This document shows, piece by piece, positions 43,840-52,220 of a DNA stretch of 64,000 nucleotides. Origin of the DNA: Neobacillus cucumis (GTDB lineage: Bacteria > Bacillota > Bacilli > Bacillales_B > DSM-18226); the NCBI RefSeq assembly GCF_016107705.1, contig NZ_JAEHGC010000001.1:62001-126000 (forward strand), given 5' to 3'. The notes under the pieces are model-generated. The model was not told the DNA's origin. It saw nothing but the letters and a program-made list of their open reading frames with translations, and did not search any database. Position 1 is the stretch's first letter. Each line of letters begins with the position of its first letter. Both the position numbers and the translations under genes were made by a program.

Positions 43840-44478
43840 CTATGAAATTCGTGAAGAATTTGCCGCTTCCATAAATTTTTTAGCGTTCAACTGGACTTCA
43901 GCAAGATAATCGGCAGTTAATTCCCGGTTCGGATTGATTAATGTGCTGCCAATCCCAACTGCAACTGCGCCTGCCTTGAAAAATTCCTTCACATTTTCCA
44001 AATGAATTCCCCCGGTTGGCATAAGGGGAATGTGCGGCAATGGACTAGAGATATTTTTTAAATAATCCGGTCCCAAACACCCTGCCGGGAATAATTTTAC
44101 TAGATCAGCACCATTTTCAAATGCAGTTTGAATTTCGGTTGGCGTAAATGCACCTGGTACACTGATGATCCCGTACCTTTTTGTCATTTTAATTGTTTCT
44201 TTATTCACTATCGGAGAAAAAATAAATTTTGATCCGGCTAGGATTGCTGCTCTAGCTGTCTCTGAATCAAGAACCGTTCCGGCACCTACTAAAACCTCGT
44301 CACCAAATTCATTCCCCACTTTTTCAATAATGGATAAAGCATTCGGTGTTTCCATCGTGATTTCCAAGGCAGTTACGCCACCGTTTTTTAATGCTTCTGC
44401 AATTGGTACGATTGTTTGCAATGTGGCACCGCGAATGACTGCAACAACCGCGCGATTTTTTATTTCCTCTACGCCCAT
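43840..44478 (-). CDS. kdgA: 2-keto-3-deoxy-6-phosphogluconate aldolase
   Basis: A 212-aa class I aldolase. Conserved blocks are AVVAVIRGA, NGGVTALEITMETPNAL with the catalytic Glu, VLVGAGTVLD, SPGAF-like ISVPGAFTPTEI, and LVKLFPAGCLGPDYLKN with the Schiff-base Lys. It splits KDPG into pyruvate and glyceraldehyde 3-phosphate and often also acts on 4-hydroxy-2-oxoglutarate. ATG 44478 with GGGAGT upstream is preferred to the longer frame. It ends the isomerase-kinase-transporter operon. Confidence 0.9.
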   Translation of the reverse strand: MGVEEIKNRAVVAVIRGATLQTIVPIAEALKNGGVTALEITMETPNALSIIEKVGNEFGDEVLVGAGTVLDSETARAAILAGSKFIFSPIVNKETIKMTKRYGIISVPGAFTPTEIQTAFENGADLVKLFPAGCLGPDYLKNISSPLPHIPLMPTGGIHLENVKEFFKAGAVAVGIGSTLINPNRELTADYLAEVQLNAKKFMEAANSSRIS

Positions 44479-44551
44479 TTTTAAGGACTCCCTTTTTCTT
44501 TTCATTTATTTCATTTTTTTCTATAATGGTTCATGTATGTTTTTTCTTGGT

Positions 44552-44588
44552 CAACAGCTAAAAAACAAATTGTCCTTTTTAGCTGTTG
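44552..44588. other. intercistronic stem-loop between the MFS gene and kdgA
   Basis: CAACAGCTAAAAA/TTTTTAGCTGTTG forms a 13-bp stem. The T run (AATTTTTTT) follows on the plus strand, not on the coding strand, so it is not an obvious terminator for this operon. It may protect or process the mRNA. Confidence 0.6.
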
Positions 44589-44595
44589 AATTTTT

Positions 44596-45876
44596 TTATG
44601 CACTAACATCCATATCCGTTGCTTTATTAGGCTTTTTTGCTGCATTAACGGCCCAAATGGTTAATATTGCGGAAAGGAACAATGAACCTGCCATAAAAAT
44701 ATAAGACGCTCCAAAACCTCCAGTAGCTCCGTTCAGGTAACCAACCACATATGATCCAACAAACGAGCCTAATGCGCCCATACTATTTATCAGTGCCATC
44801 GCACCCCCGGCAACATTACGTGGCAGAATCTCGGGAATAATCGCGAAAAACGGTCCATATGGAGCATACATGGCACCTCCAGCAATCACTAATAAAATAA
44901 AGGAGAGCCAGAAATGATGGGTTCCGATTGCATAGGAGATGTAGAAAGCTATTGCTCCAATCAATAGAAAAGGCCAAACAAATGCTTTACGGTTTAATGT
45001 TTTATCTGAGAAATAAGAGGCTGCTAACATTAATACAACGGCTAAAATGTAAGGGACAGACGACAACCAACCCGTTTTTACAATATTCATATTTGGCGCT
45101 GCTTTAATAATCGATGGCAGCCACATAACGAATCCATAAACCCCAATACTCCATAATGCATATTGTAAGCTTAATAAAATAACAGGCTTTGACTTAAATG
45201 CTTCGCGGTAATTTTTAACCGGTTTTAATCCTTCTTGTTCTTTACGTAACTGCTCTTCCAAATCTAATTTTTCTTGCTGTGACAACCATTTTGCATCCTT
45301 CGGTTTATCATTTACTAGTTTCCACCAAATAAATGCCCAGATGACTGCCGGCAGACCTTCGATAATAAACATCCATCTCCAGCCAAAAGACTGTAATAAG
45401 TATCCTGATACTATAGACATCCATAATACGGTTGCGGGGTTCCCTAAGATGAGAAAGGTATTGGCACGTGAGCGTTCTGCCTTGGTAAACCAATGGCTTA
45501 AGAATACAAGCATCGCCGGCATAACAGCACTTTCAACCACTCCAAGGGCGAACCGAATAACAAATAATAATTTAATATTGGTAATAAGACCTGTTGCAGA
45601 AGCTAATACTCCCCATGAAATAAGTGACCAGAAAATAAGTTTTTTCGCACTTTTATTCTCGGCATAATGCGCTCCAGGTATTTGGAAAAAGAAATAGCCT
45701 AAAAAGAAAAGTGAACCCAATAAGGATGAAGTTCCCGGGGTTATATGGAGATCCTTCGCTAATCCAGCAGCTGCTCCAAATCCATAGTTGGCACGGTCAA
45801 GGTAAGCAAGACTATACGTAATAAAAGCAATTGGAATTAAGAAAAACCATCTTTGTTTTGCAATTGTCTGTTTCAT
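44596..45876 (-). CDS. MFS transporter, anion:cation symporter (sugar-acid) type
   Basis: A 426-aa protein with 12 helices. The ACS-family signatures are AYLDRANYGFGAAAGLAKDL, GYFFFQIPGAHYAE, VESAVMPAMLVFLSHWF and ERSRANTFLILGNP. This subfamily carries hexuronates, galactarate/glucarate, tartrate and similar acids with protons. The kinase stop is 1 base away, so the two are tightly coupled. Context says the substrate is an aldonic or uronic acid. Confidence 0.88.
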   Translation of the reverse strand: MKQTIAKQRWFFLIPIAFITYSLAYLDRANYGFGAAAGLAKDLHITPGTSSLLGSLFFLGYFFFQIPGAHYAENKSAKKLIFWSLISWGVLASATGLITNIKLLFVIRFALGVVESAVMPAMLVFLSHWFTKAERSRANTFLILGNPATVLWMSIVSGYLLQSFGWRWMFIIEGLPAVIWAFIWWKLVNDKPKDAKWLSQQEKLDLEEQLRKEQEGLKPVKNYREAFKSKPVILLSLQYALWSIGVYGFVMWLPSIIKAAPNMNIVKTGWLSSVPYILAVVLMLAASYFSDKTLNRKAFVWPFLLIGAIAFYISYAIGTHHFWLSFILLVIAGGAMYAPYGPFFAIIPEILPRNVAGGAMALINSMGALGSFVGSYVVGYLNGATGGFGASYIFMAGSLFLSAILTIWAVNAAKKPNKATDMDVSA

Positions 45877-45877
45877 A

Positions 45878-46837
45878 TTATTTCACTCCTTGAAAATGAT
45901 TTGTCATATAATCATTTAATTGACTGCTTGTCGGGTACCCTGAATGATCCCCGGGCGATTGAACAGCTAAAGCACCTATTGCGTTTCCTCTTAATACTGT
46001 CTCATGGACCGGAAGACCTTGTAATAAGCCACTTATGACTCCTACTGCAAAACCATCTCCTGCTCCCACCGTATCTATTACCTTTTGTACTTCGTACCCA
46101 GGAACCATTCCTTCTTCCATTTGCGTCTTATAAAACGCCCCTTCTTCACCAAGTTTAATAATGACAAGCTCAACACCTTTATCCAGATAAAAGGATGCGA
46201 TATCATAAGGTTCCTGGTAACCCGTTAAAATATCACCCTCTTTTATCCCGGGAAAAACATGATTCACTTGAAAGGCCATCTCATTGGTTGCCTGAATCAT
46301 TTCTTCCTTTGAAGTCCATAAATTCGGGCGTAAATTTGGATCAAAGGATATGCTTCGGCCATTCCTTTTCATAAGAGCCAGCGCATGATTGGCAAATGCC
46401 CTTGTATGACTTGATAAAGCCAATGGGATACCCGTCATATGCATGTGCCGAGCTGATAAGAAATATTCTTCATTAAAATCATCGATACTTAGATTGCTAG
46501 CAGCAGAGCCTTTACGAAAATATTGAACTTCAGGATCTCCAAAAGTAACCTTTGATTTTAATTGAAAACCAGTCGGATAATTTGTATCCACTAAAACTTG
46601 TTGAATATCAACCTTTTCCTCTTTAAGTCTGTTCATGACGAACTTCCCGAAGGCATCATTTCCAACTTTACTTACCCACCCAGATTGAAATCCAAGACGA
46701 GTGAGCCCAATGGCCACATTCGTTTCAGCCCCAGCCAGTTCGAGCGTATATTGATTAATTTCATATAAAGGGCCTGGTTGGTTTGCAATAAACATGGCCA
46801 TGGCCTCTCCAAAAGTAATGACATCTAGCTGTTGCAT
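45878..46837 (-). CDS. kdgK: 2-keto-3-deoxygluconate kinase (PfkB family)
   Basis: A 319-aa ribokinase-fold enzyme. The start VITFGEAMAMFIANQPGPLY and LELAGAETNVAIGLTRLG are typical of KDG kinases. The C-terminal PfkB signature with catalytic Asp is VIDTVGAGDGFAVGV. It phosphorylates KDG to KDPG, the substrate of the aldolase encoded downstream. It overlaps the preceding isomerase gene by 13 bases. Confidence 0.88.
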   Translation of the reverse strand: MQQLDVITFGEAMAMFIANQPGPLYEINQYTLELAGAETNVAIGLTRLGFQSGWVSKVGNDAFGKFVMNRLKEEKVDIQQVLVDTNYPTGFQLKSKVTFGDPEVQYFRKGSAASNLSIDDFNEEYFLSARHMHMTGIPLALSSHTRAFANHALALMKRNGRSISFDPNLRPNLWTSKEEMIQATNEMAFQVNHVFPGIKEGDILTGYQEPYDIASFYLDKGVELVIIKLGEEGAFYKTQMEEGMVPGYEVQKVIDTVGAGDGFAVGVISGLLQGLPVHETVLRGNAIGALAVQSPGDHSGYPTSSQLNDYMTNHFQGVK

Positions 46838-47604
46838 AATTCTTTCTTCCTTTCATTTGTAAAGTTTTTCACCAACTCTACAAATTCTTTTGTCTTTTCT
46901 TTTGGTTGAATCGGGAATTCAAGCGCTTTCACAAGATTGTTTGGAAATTGATTTATTACTTTCATCCAACCAAGTTTTCCCTCTGTATCAAGCGGCACCG
47001 TGATGAATTCTCCATTCATATTTTCAACCTGTTTTAAATGAACGTACTGAACAAATGGGGCAAGTTCATGTAAAGCAGATTCAACATCTTCATTCGTATA
47101 GGTCCAGTTTCCAACATCAAACGTCATTTTAATCGGAACATGGAAATGATGAGCGCTTTCAAAAAATAATTTTAATTGTTTTACATTTCCGCCATATAAG
47201 GTTTGGTCATTCTCAACTAAGAATTGAATATCAGGAAATGGGATTAGGAATCGATTTAATTCTTGAATATTAGATTTGAATTTTTCAAAATGACCTAATG
47301 ATACTTTGATCCAGTTTGCACCAAGGGCCAGGCCTTCTTCAGTCACCATCATTAATTCCTTTGTATTCAAGGAGTGATCCGGCTTCCATAATTCAATCGG
47401 AGCTGAGTAGACAGTGAAAAGTTGATATTTTTCGGTTTCATTTTTAAGCTTTTCTAATTGAAAGTCATCGCCGGGGAACAGTTCTCTGCGAATTTCTACC
47501 CCAAATGCCCCGGAGTTCGCAATCAACTCAATAAATGCGGCTTGGCCTTTCTTTAAAACTTCTATACTATCAAATGCATTTAAAGGAACGATTACTTTTT
47601 CCAT
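46825..47604 (-). CDS. sugar phosphate isomerase/epimerase-like TIM barrel
   Basis: A 259-aa AP-endonuclease-2-like barrel. Metal ligand regions are FGVEIRRELF, FLVENDQTLYGG, KMTFDVGNWTY, YVHLKQVENMNG and VKALEFPI. The family includes xylose isomerase-like epimerases and IolE/IolI dehydratases. It is first in the operon and likely feeds the KDG kinase, for example by epimerising or dehydrating a sugar acid. The exact reaction is not predictable from sequence. Confidence 0.75.
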   Translation of the reverse strand: MEKVIVPLNAFDSIEVLKKGQAAFIELIANSGAFGVEIRRELFPGDDFQLEKLKNETEKYQLFTVYSAPIELWKPDHSLNTKELMMVTEEGLALGANWIKVSLGHFEKFKSNIQELNRFLIPFPDIQFLVENDQTLYGGNVKQLKLFFESAHHFHVPIKMTFDVGNWTYTNEDVESALHELAPFVQYVHLKQVENMNGEFITVPLDTEGKLGWMKVINQFPNNLVKALEFPIQPKEKTKEFVELVKNFTNERKKELCNS

Positions 47605-47641
47605 TTGAACACACTCCTTTCCCTTTTGATAAATTGTTTAC

Positions 47642-47700
47642 TAAACCGATTTAGTAAATCGATTTATCTAAAGTATAAACGTAATGTAAGCGCTTTTCAA
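47642..47700 (-). promoter_or_regulatory. promoter of the isomerase-kinase operon with LacI operators and a cre-like site
   Basis: On the minus strand TTGAAA (47700-47695), 17 bases and TATACT (47677-47672). Operators TAAATCGATTTA (47655-47666) and TAAACCGATTTA (47642-47653) repeat the 13-base spacing of hxlA. TGTAAGCGCTTTTCA (47685-47699) resembles a CcpA cre site with one extra base and overlaps the -35. Confidence 0.78.
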
Positions 47701-47730
47701 TATTAATTTTTAAAAAAATTATAAAAAAAT

Positions 47731-47764
47731 AACTCGGACCAATTTTCAGATCCGAGTTGATTTT
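47731..47764. terminator. bidirectional terminator near nrnB end
   Basis: AACTCGGA/TCCGAGTT stem with T runs on both strands (GATTTTTTC and ATTTTTTTAT). Confidence 0.8.
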
Positions 47765-47767
47765 TTC

Positions 47768-49015
47768 TTATTTATCAAATTTATCGATTAATTTTTTTAC
47801 TAATGGTTGATACTTTTCTTTGACCTCATCTATTTTGATTGAAAAGGCTTCAGCCAATTGTTGGATACACTCCTGATCATAACGAAGCCAAGATCCGTAT
47901 GTTCGTTTAATATACCGTTCTGCTTCCTCATAGGTTTCAAATAAGGAAGCATATCTCTTACCATTATGTATGACCGCATAGGCATTTTCATTTACCGGAC
48001 GGATAAAGGAAATTTCTCCTTTTACACTTTTATAGCTAGTACCAGTTTTTGCTTCTTTTAAATTGAATTCATTTTTGTCCGGATCCGGTTTTAGAGTTGG
48101 CAAACTAAATACCTTTATTACAAATTTTTCAAATGCTTCGGCTGACATTTCTGAGCCGGAAGCTTTCGGATGTCCACCGCCTCCAAAACGTTTTGCATAT
48201 TCCGCGACATTCACTTCGTCATGTATGGTTCGATACCCAACTTTCTTGCCACTTACATTTAGAAGAAGAATCATATCTAAATGAGGATAAAGTTTATTTA
48301 ACGCGTTTCCAAGCTCAGATAAATACTGTTCTGCATGAATGATTCCAATGCAATATTCATCAATAAAGGCTTGTACAGTCTGTCTGCTTTTCGAATGAAT
48401 GTAGCGGTTAATTTTCGCTTCTTCCATATCCAGCAGCATATTTTCAGTTTCGGTTAAATAGAAATTCTGCGGATTTTCAGAAAAACGCTTGAGCATCGCT
48501 TCTTCAAATTGTTCACGATTTAAAATATAGAACAAATCATTCAGGCGTTTGGCATGAATATTATTATTTTCGTCCCATTCCCATGTATCATATTGGCGGA
48601 CTAATTCGATAAATTCCTCAAGTGCTTGATTCCGCTGTATTAAACCCTGTTCCATTAAATAATTATAAAATAAGGATGTTGCGCAGGTTTTCTTTCCTGT
48701 ATCATATTCCGGGTGAACAAATGCCCACTTATATTCATTAAAATGCAGGGCTGTAACATGATGGTCAATCATTCTAATATGTTTCCCTTGTTTATATCGG
48801 GCTGCCAACTTTTTCTCATTCGTTTCATTGACGGCTAAATCCGTAATATAGATTTGTGAACCATGATTTTCGGGATTTTCGATATATGTTTCTACCTGCT
48901 GGTTCAAAGTCCGATAAGAGCAATATGAAACATCGGCATTTTCACCAAAAGCAATTTTGGCAATGATTCCGCAGCCAAGCCCATCCAAATCAATATCGGT
49001 AAATAATTTTACCAT
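47768..49015 (-). CDS. nrnB: DHH-family nanoRNase/oligoribonuclease NrnB
   Basis: A 415-aa DHH phosphoesterase. The N-terminus VKLFTDIDLDGLGCGIIAKI gives the first metal Asp residues. The DHH motif is in RMIDHHVTALH and a DHHA1 end is FGGGGHPKASGSEMS. It closely resembles B. subtilis NrnB (YngD), which degrades short RNAs from the 3' end. ATG 49015 (MVKLF) is chosen, with GGTGGTAAGG upstream; ATG 49030 is also open. Confidence 0.88.
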   Translation of the reverse strand: MVKLFTDIDLDGLGCGIIAKIAFGENADVSYCSYRTLNQQVETYIENPENHGSQIYITDLAVNETNEKKLAARYKQGKHIRMIDHHVTALHFNEYKWAFVHPEYDTGKKTCATSLFYNYLMEQGLIQRNQALEEFIELVRQYDTWEWDENNNIHAKRLNDLFYILNREQFEEAMLKRFSENPQNFYLTETENMLLDMEEAKINRYIHSKSRQTVQAFIDEYCIGIIHAEQYLSELGNALNKLYPHLDMILLLNVSGKKVGYRTIHDEVNVAEYAKRFGGGGHPKASGSEMSAEAFEKFVIKVFSLPTLKPDPDKNEFNLKEAKTGTSYKSVKGEISFIRPVNENAYAVIHNGKRYASLFETYEEAERYIKRTYGSWLRYDQECIQQLAEAFSIKIDEVKEKYQPLVKKLIDKFDK

Positions 49016-49133
49016 CTTCCTTACCACCATTCTTCATTTTTTCCATATGGGTTAGTTTGTTGTTGGAACAATCATCTTATACGATTGTCAAAAAAGTGGA
49101 GCCAACTGCAAATTAGCAATTGGCTTTTCTAGT

Positions 49134-49619
49134 CTATGGCAGTTCCTTTAGTTTATTTTGCATTGGTGTCCGTGGTTTTGGTTCACTGATTTCTTCAGGG
49201 TAACCAACGCCAAATACCCCAATCACGTCATATCCTTCCGGTACCCCCAGAATCTCCCGTTTGTTTGCTGCTGCTGCAATAGAGGACCAAAATGTCCCGA
49301 TTCCTTCTTCCCATGCAGCTAAACTAAAATTTTGAACAAAACATGCCGTTGCAAGAGCATTTTCCTCTGTTTCAAGAGCTGTTGCCCCATGTTTTGATAA
49401 AACAGCCATTAAGACAGGAGCATTTCCAAAATTGGTTTTATGGTTCAGTTTTGCTCGAGTTTCTTGTCCAATAATATATACTTCCCAAGGCTCCGTCATC
49501 CGATGATTAGGGGCCATGGCCGCCGCCTCAAGCCAGGTCATGAGTTGCGCGGAATGAACCGGATCAGTTTTGAATTTTTTTATCGTGCGGCGTGACTTAA
49601 TCGTTTCCAAAATACTCAA
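49134..49619 (-). CDS. nitroreductase family protein
   Basis: A 161-aa FMN enzyme. Motifs are IKSRRTIKKF (FMN phosphate), EAAAMAPNHRMTEPWEVYII, ACFVQNFSLAAWEEGIGTFW and GVPEGYDVIGVFGVGYPEE. These match short nitroreductases of the YdjA/YfhC kind. TTG 49619 has GGGAGGAAG 8 bases upstream and starts directly before LETIKSRR; the longer ATG frame lacks a ribosome site. Substrate unknown. Confidence 0.8.
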   Translation of the reverse strand: MSILETIKSRRTIKKFKTDPVHSAQLMTWLEAAAMAPNHRMTEPWEVYIIGQETRAKLNHKTNFGNAPVLMAVLSKHGATALETEENALATACFVQNFSLAAWEEGIGTFWSSIAAAANKREILGVPEGYDVIGVFGVGYPEEISEPKPRTPMQNKLKELP

Positions 49620-49779
49620 TGGATTTCTTCCTCCCATACAAAATACAGTTAACGAATACACGTTATACTATCATATGTAGGATGTATTTTCCAGATTCTT
49701 TTCTTTTTAGGAAGTTGGTTATAAAAATCATCCGCCTGTGCAAAATAATCGTCGAGGTTAAAGAAAAGGGGTGAAAACA

Positions 49780-49908
49780 GTGACCAATCGCAATGATAAT
49801 CGTGAACGTAAAAACAAATATCCTAATAACAAAAAACAGGACAACGAATTCGCTAAAGAAACAAGCATTCGCAGTGAAATCACCAAAAAAGATATGCAAA
49901 ATAAATAA
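49780..49908 (+). CDS. small hydrophilic protein (42 aa), unknown function
   Basis: GTG 49780 with AAGGGGTG 6 bases before it opens 42 codons, followed by a terminator. The protein is basic and disordered-looking: MTNRNDNRERKNKYPNNKKQ, then FAKETSIRSEITKKDM. In composition it is like small spore-core or DUF3941-type proteins, but I cannot assign it. It is divergent from the nitroreductase. Confidence 0.55.
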   Translation: MTNRNDNRERKNKYPNNKKQDNEFAKETSIRSEITKKDMQNK

Positions 49909-49915
49909 GATAAAG

Positions 49916-49952
49916 AAAAGAAACTCGTTCCTAAGGAGAGTTTCTTTCTTTT
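49916..49952 (+). terminator. terminator after the small hydrophilic protein
   Basis: AAGAAACTC/GAGTTTCTT stem followed by TCTTTT. Confidence 0.75.
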
Positions 49953-49975
49953 ATGAACGGAAGATGAACGTTCGT

Positions 49976-51355
49976 TTACATTTTCGAAAGTGTCACTTTA
50001 ATGGATGTTCCTTTGCCTTTTTGACTTAATGCCTCCACTTTTCCATGATGCAACTGCACAATTGATTGGACAATCGACAGCCCAAGGCCGGTTCCTTCAA
50101 CAGATCGTGTCCTGGAAGTATCCGCCCGATAAAAACGGTCAAATATTCTTTTCAATTGCTCTTGTTCCAAACCAATTCCACTATCCTTAACTGTCACTTC
50201 AATGGACGAACCAGAATCAATTAAATCAATTTCAATATTTCCATTTTCATTATTATACTTAATCGCATTTGTCAGCAGGTTTTCCCAAACAGAATAAAGC
50301 AAAGAGGAGTCCCCATTAATCCACGCATCAGGGAGTGAATAGCTCATCATAATTCCTTTATCTCCAATACTCCACTGATATTGATGAAGCACGCCTTTTA
50401 ATTGCTCAGCGAGATTAAAGCGGCTGATCTTCATTAAGTCCTTCTTGCTTTCAATCGAGGCAAGAAGGAGTAACTGCTTTGTAATCGTTGATAACCGCTC
50501 CACTTCCGATTGAACAACTTGGATATATTGAGTTTTTTCTTTTTCCTCAAGATTTTGATCATCAAGTAAATTTAAATAGCCTTTTATATTGGCTAGCGGG
50601 GACTGTATATCATGAGAAATATTTGAAATCAATTCTCTTCTTAATTGTTCCACTTTTGCTAATTTCTGTGACATATTCGTAAAGCTGACTGCCAAATCCC
50701 CTAATTCGTCACTCCGGTCAATGTCCAATTTAACCGAAAAATTCCCTTCTGAAATTTCCTTTGTTGCTGCGTTTAACTTTCTAATCGGTTTCACCAAATA
50801 ATTTGTACTGACTAGGACCAAAATAACACTTAGCAAAATCGAGAGCAGCAAGAGCCATCCAAATAAAATATGCATTTCATTAAACATTAACTTAATATCA
50901 GGGCGAATAAAAATAGCATATGATTTTTTCTGGTATGTAAACGGAACACCGATTGAGTTCTCTAATTCATTAGCAAAAAAACCAGTAACAAAGGTTTGCT
51001 TCGGAAATTGACGAATCCCATGGTACACTTCACCATTAAGCACCTTTTCCTTCACTTCATCAGGGAGATTTTTTTTTCGAAAGGCTGACCCAAAAGACTG
51101 TTGATGCCCCGTTGAATCGACCAAAAGGATTTGGTAGCCGATTCCGCCAATATGGGTGAAATAATCCTTCAAACTGATCGTTTTTTGCTTACTGGCAAAA
51201 TCAGCAATTTTCAGGGCAAAACCGGTGATTTTATCATCATTCTGTTTTTTCAATGTCACCTGATAATAATGATTGGAAACAATAAACGAAAGAACCCCGC
51301 TTAAAACCATTATTAAAATCGTCGTAATCGCGAACTTACTATAGAGAGATTTCAT
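49976..51355 (-). CDS. sensor histidine kinase
   Basis: A 459-aa membrane kinase. TM1 is at residues 8-27, an extracellular sensor region follows to about 150, and TM2 is at 160-182. HAMP continues to ~235. The phospho-His lies in LISNISHDIQSPLANIKGYL. ATP-binding boxes are NLLTNAIKYN, DSGIGLE and GTGLGLSIV. The stimulus is unknown. It starts one base after the stop of the response regulator gene, so the two are translationally coupled. Confidence 0.92.
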   Translation of the reverse strand: MKSLYSKFAITTILIMVLSGVLSFIVSNHYYQVTLKKQNDDKITGFALKIADFASKQKTISLKDYFTHIGGIGYQILLVDSTGHQQSFGSAFRKKNLPDEVKEKVLNGEVYHGIRQFPKQTFVTGFFANELENSIGVPFTYQKKSYAIFIRPDIKLMFNEMHILFGWLLLLSILLSVILVLVSTNYLVKPIRKLNAATKEISEGNFSVKLDIDRSDELGDLAVSFTNMSQKLAKVEQLRRELISNISHDIQSPLANIKGYLNLLDDQNLEEKEKTQYIQVVQSEVERLSTITKQLLLLASIESKKDLMKISRFNLAEQLKGVLHQYQWSIGDKGIMMSYSLPDAWINGDSSLLYSVWENLLTNAIKYNNENGNIEIDLIDSGSSIEVTVKDSGIGLEQEQLKRIFDRFYRADTSRTRSVEGTGLGLSIVQSIVQLHHGKVEALSQKGKGTSIKVTLSKM

Positions 51356-52027
51356 TTATTGAACCTCCAGCGAATAGCCAACCCCTCTGATTGTCTTGAT
51401 GGAAAACTCCTTTTCAATCATATTGAATCGTTCTCTGAGACGCTTAATATGGACATCAACGGTTCGTTCATCCCCATCAAAATCCAGTCCCCAAATCTTT
51501 TCAATTAAATGGCCGCGGCTAAATACTTGGTTTTGGTGTTCGGCTAGGAAGGAAAGCAATTCAAATTCTTTTAATGGAAGCATATAGGTTTTCTGATTGA
51601 TTTTAACTTCATAGCCCTTTTTATTAATAAAGAGGGAGCCGAGACTTATATTGGCTTCACTTGTTTTGCCATATCTTCTTAACAGTGCGTTCACGCGGAA
51701 AATTAATTCGCGGGGTTCAAATGGCTTAACTAAATAATCATCCGTTCCCGACTCAAACCCTTTCTCTTTATCCTCAATTTGGCTTTTGGCTGTTAATAAA
51801 ATAACTGGGATGTCATACTGCTTCCTTATTTCTCTTGTTAAACTATATCCATCCATAACGGGCATCATAATATCCACAATGGCCAAATCGCATAGGTCTG
51901 TTTCAAGAAGCTTTAATGCTTTTGCACCGTTCTCTGCGGCAATAACCTTAAATCCCTCTTTCGTTAACAACCCTTTAATCAGATTAAGAATATTCACATC
52001 GTCGTCAGCTGCTAAAATGGTTTTCAT
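51356..52027 (-). CDS. OmpR/PhoB family response regulator
   Basis: A 223-aa regulator. The receiver has the acidic pocket DDD (8-10), the phospho-Asp at 52 in AIVDIMMPVMDGY and Lys in DYLVKPFEPREL. The C-terminal winged helix is in LPLKEFELLSFLAEHQNQVF, with DERTVDVHIKRLRERF and TIRGVGYSLE. It pairs with the kinase gene that follows. The diverging gene is the osmolyte ABC operon, but no evidence ties them. Confidence 0.92.
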   Translation of the reverse strand: MKTILAADDDVNILNLIKGLLTKEGFKVIAAENGAKALKLLETDLCDLAIVDIMMPVMDGYSLTREIRKQYDIPVILLTAKSQIEDKEKGFESGTDDYLVKPFEPRELIFRVNALLRRYGKTSEANISLGSLFINKKGYEVKINQKTYMLPLKEFELLSFLAEHQNQVFSRGHLIEKIWGLDFDGDERTVDVHIKRLRERFNMIEKEFSIKTIRGVGYSLEVQ

Positions 52028-52116
52028 CTACACACCTTCTACTAATTTACATTATTAACTCCCTTACAATTGTAATCAATCCATAAGAATAAGGAAAGAT
52101 TAAGCCATTAACTCAA

Positions 52117-52169
52117 GGATTTCAGCGTTGATTCGACAAATCAACAACTTTTATGTTATACTTAGGTTG
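52117..52169 (+). promoter_or_regulatory. promoter region with dyads upstream of the osmolyte ABC operon
   Basis: TCGACA (52133-52138), 18 bases and TATACT (52157-52162). The -35 lies inside a perfect dyad GTTGATT/AATCAAC (52127-52145). CAACAAC (52142-52148) and GTTGTTG (52166-52172) bracket the -10. Good sites for a repressor such as the GntR-RCK protein encoded downstream. Confidence 0.55.
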
Positions 52170-52220
52170 TTGCATTAGCACCGGTATTATTTTTACTACA
52201 CAAAAAGGAGGATGCAAAAT

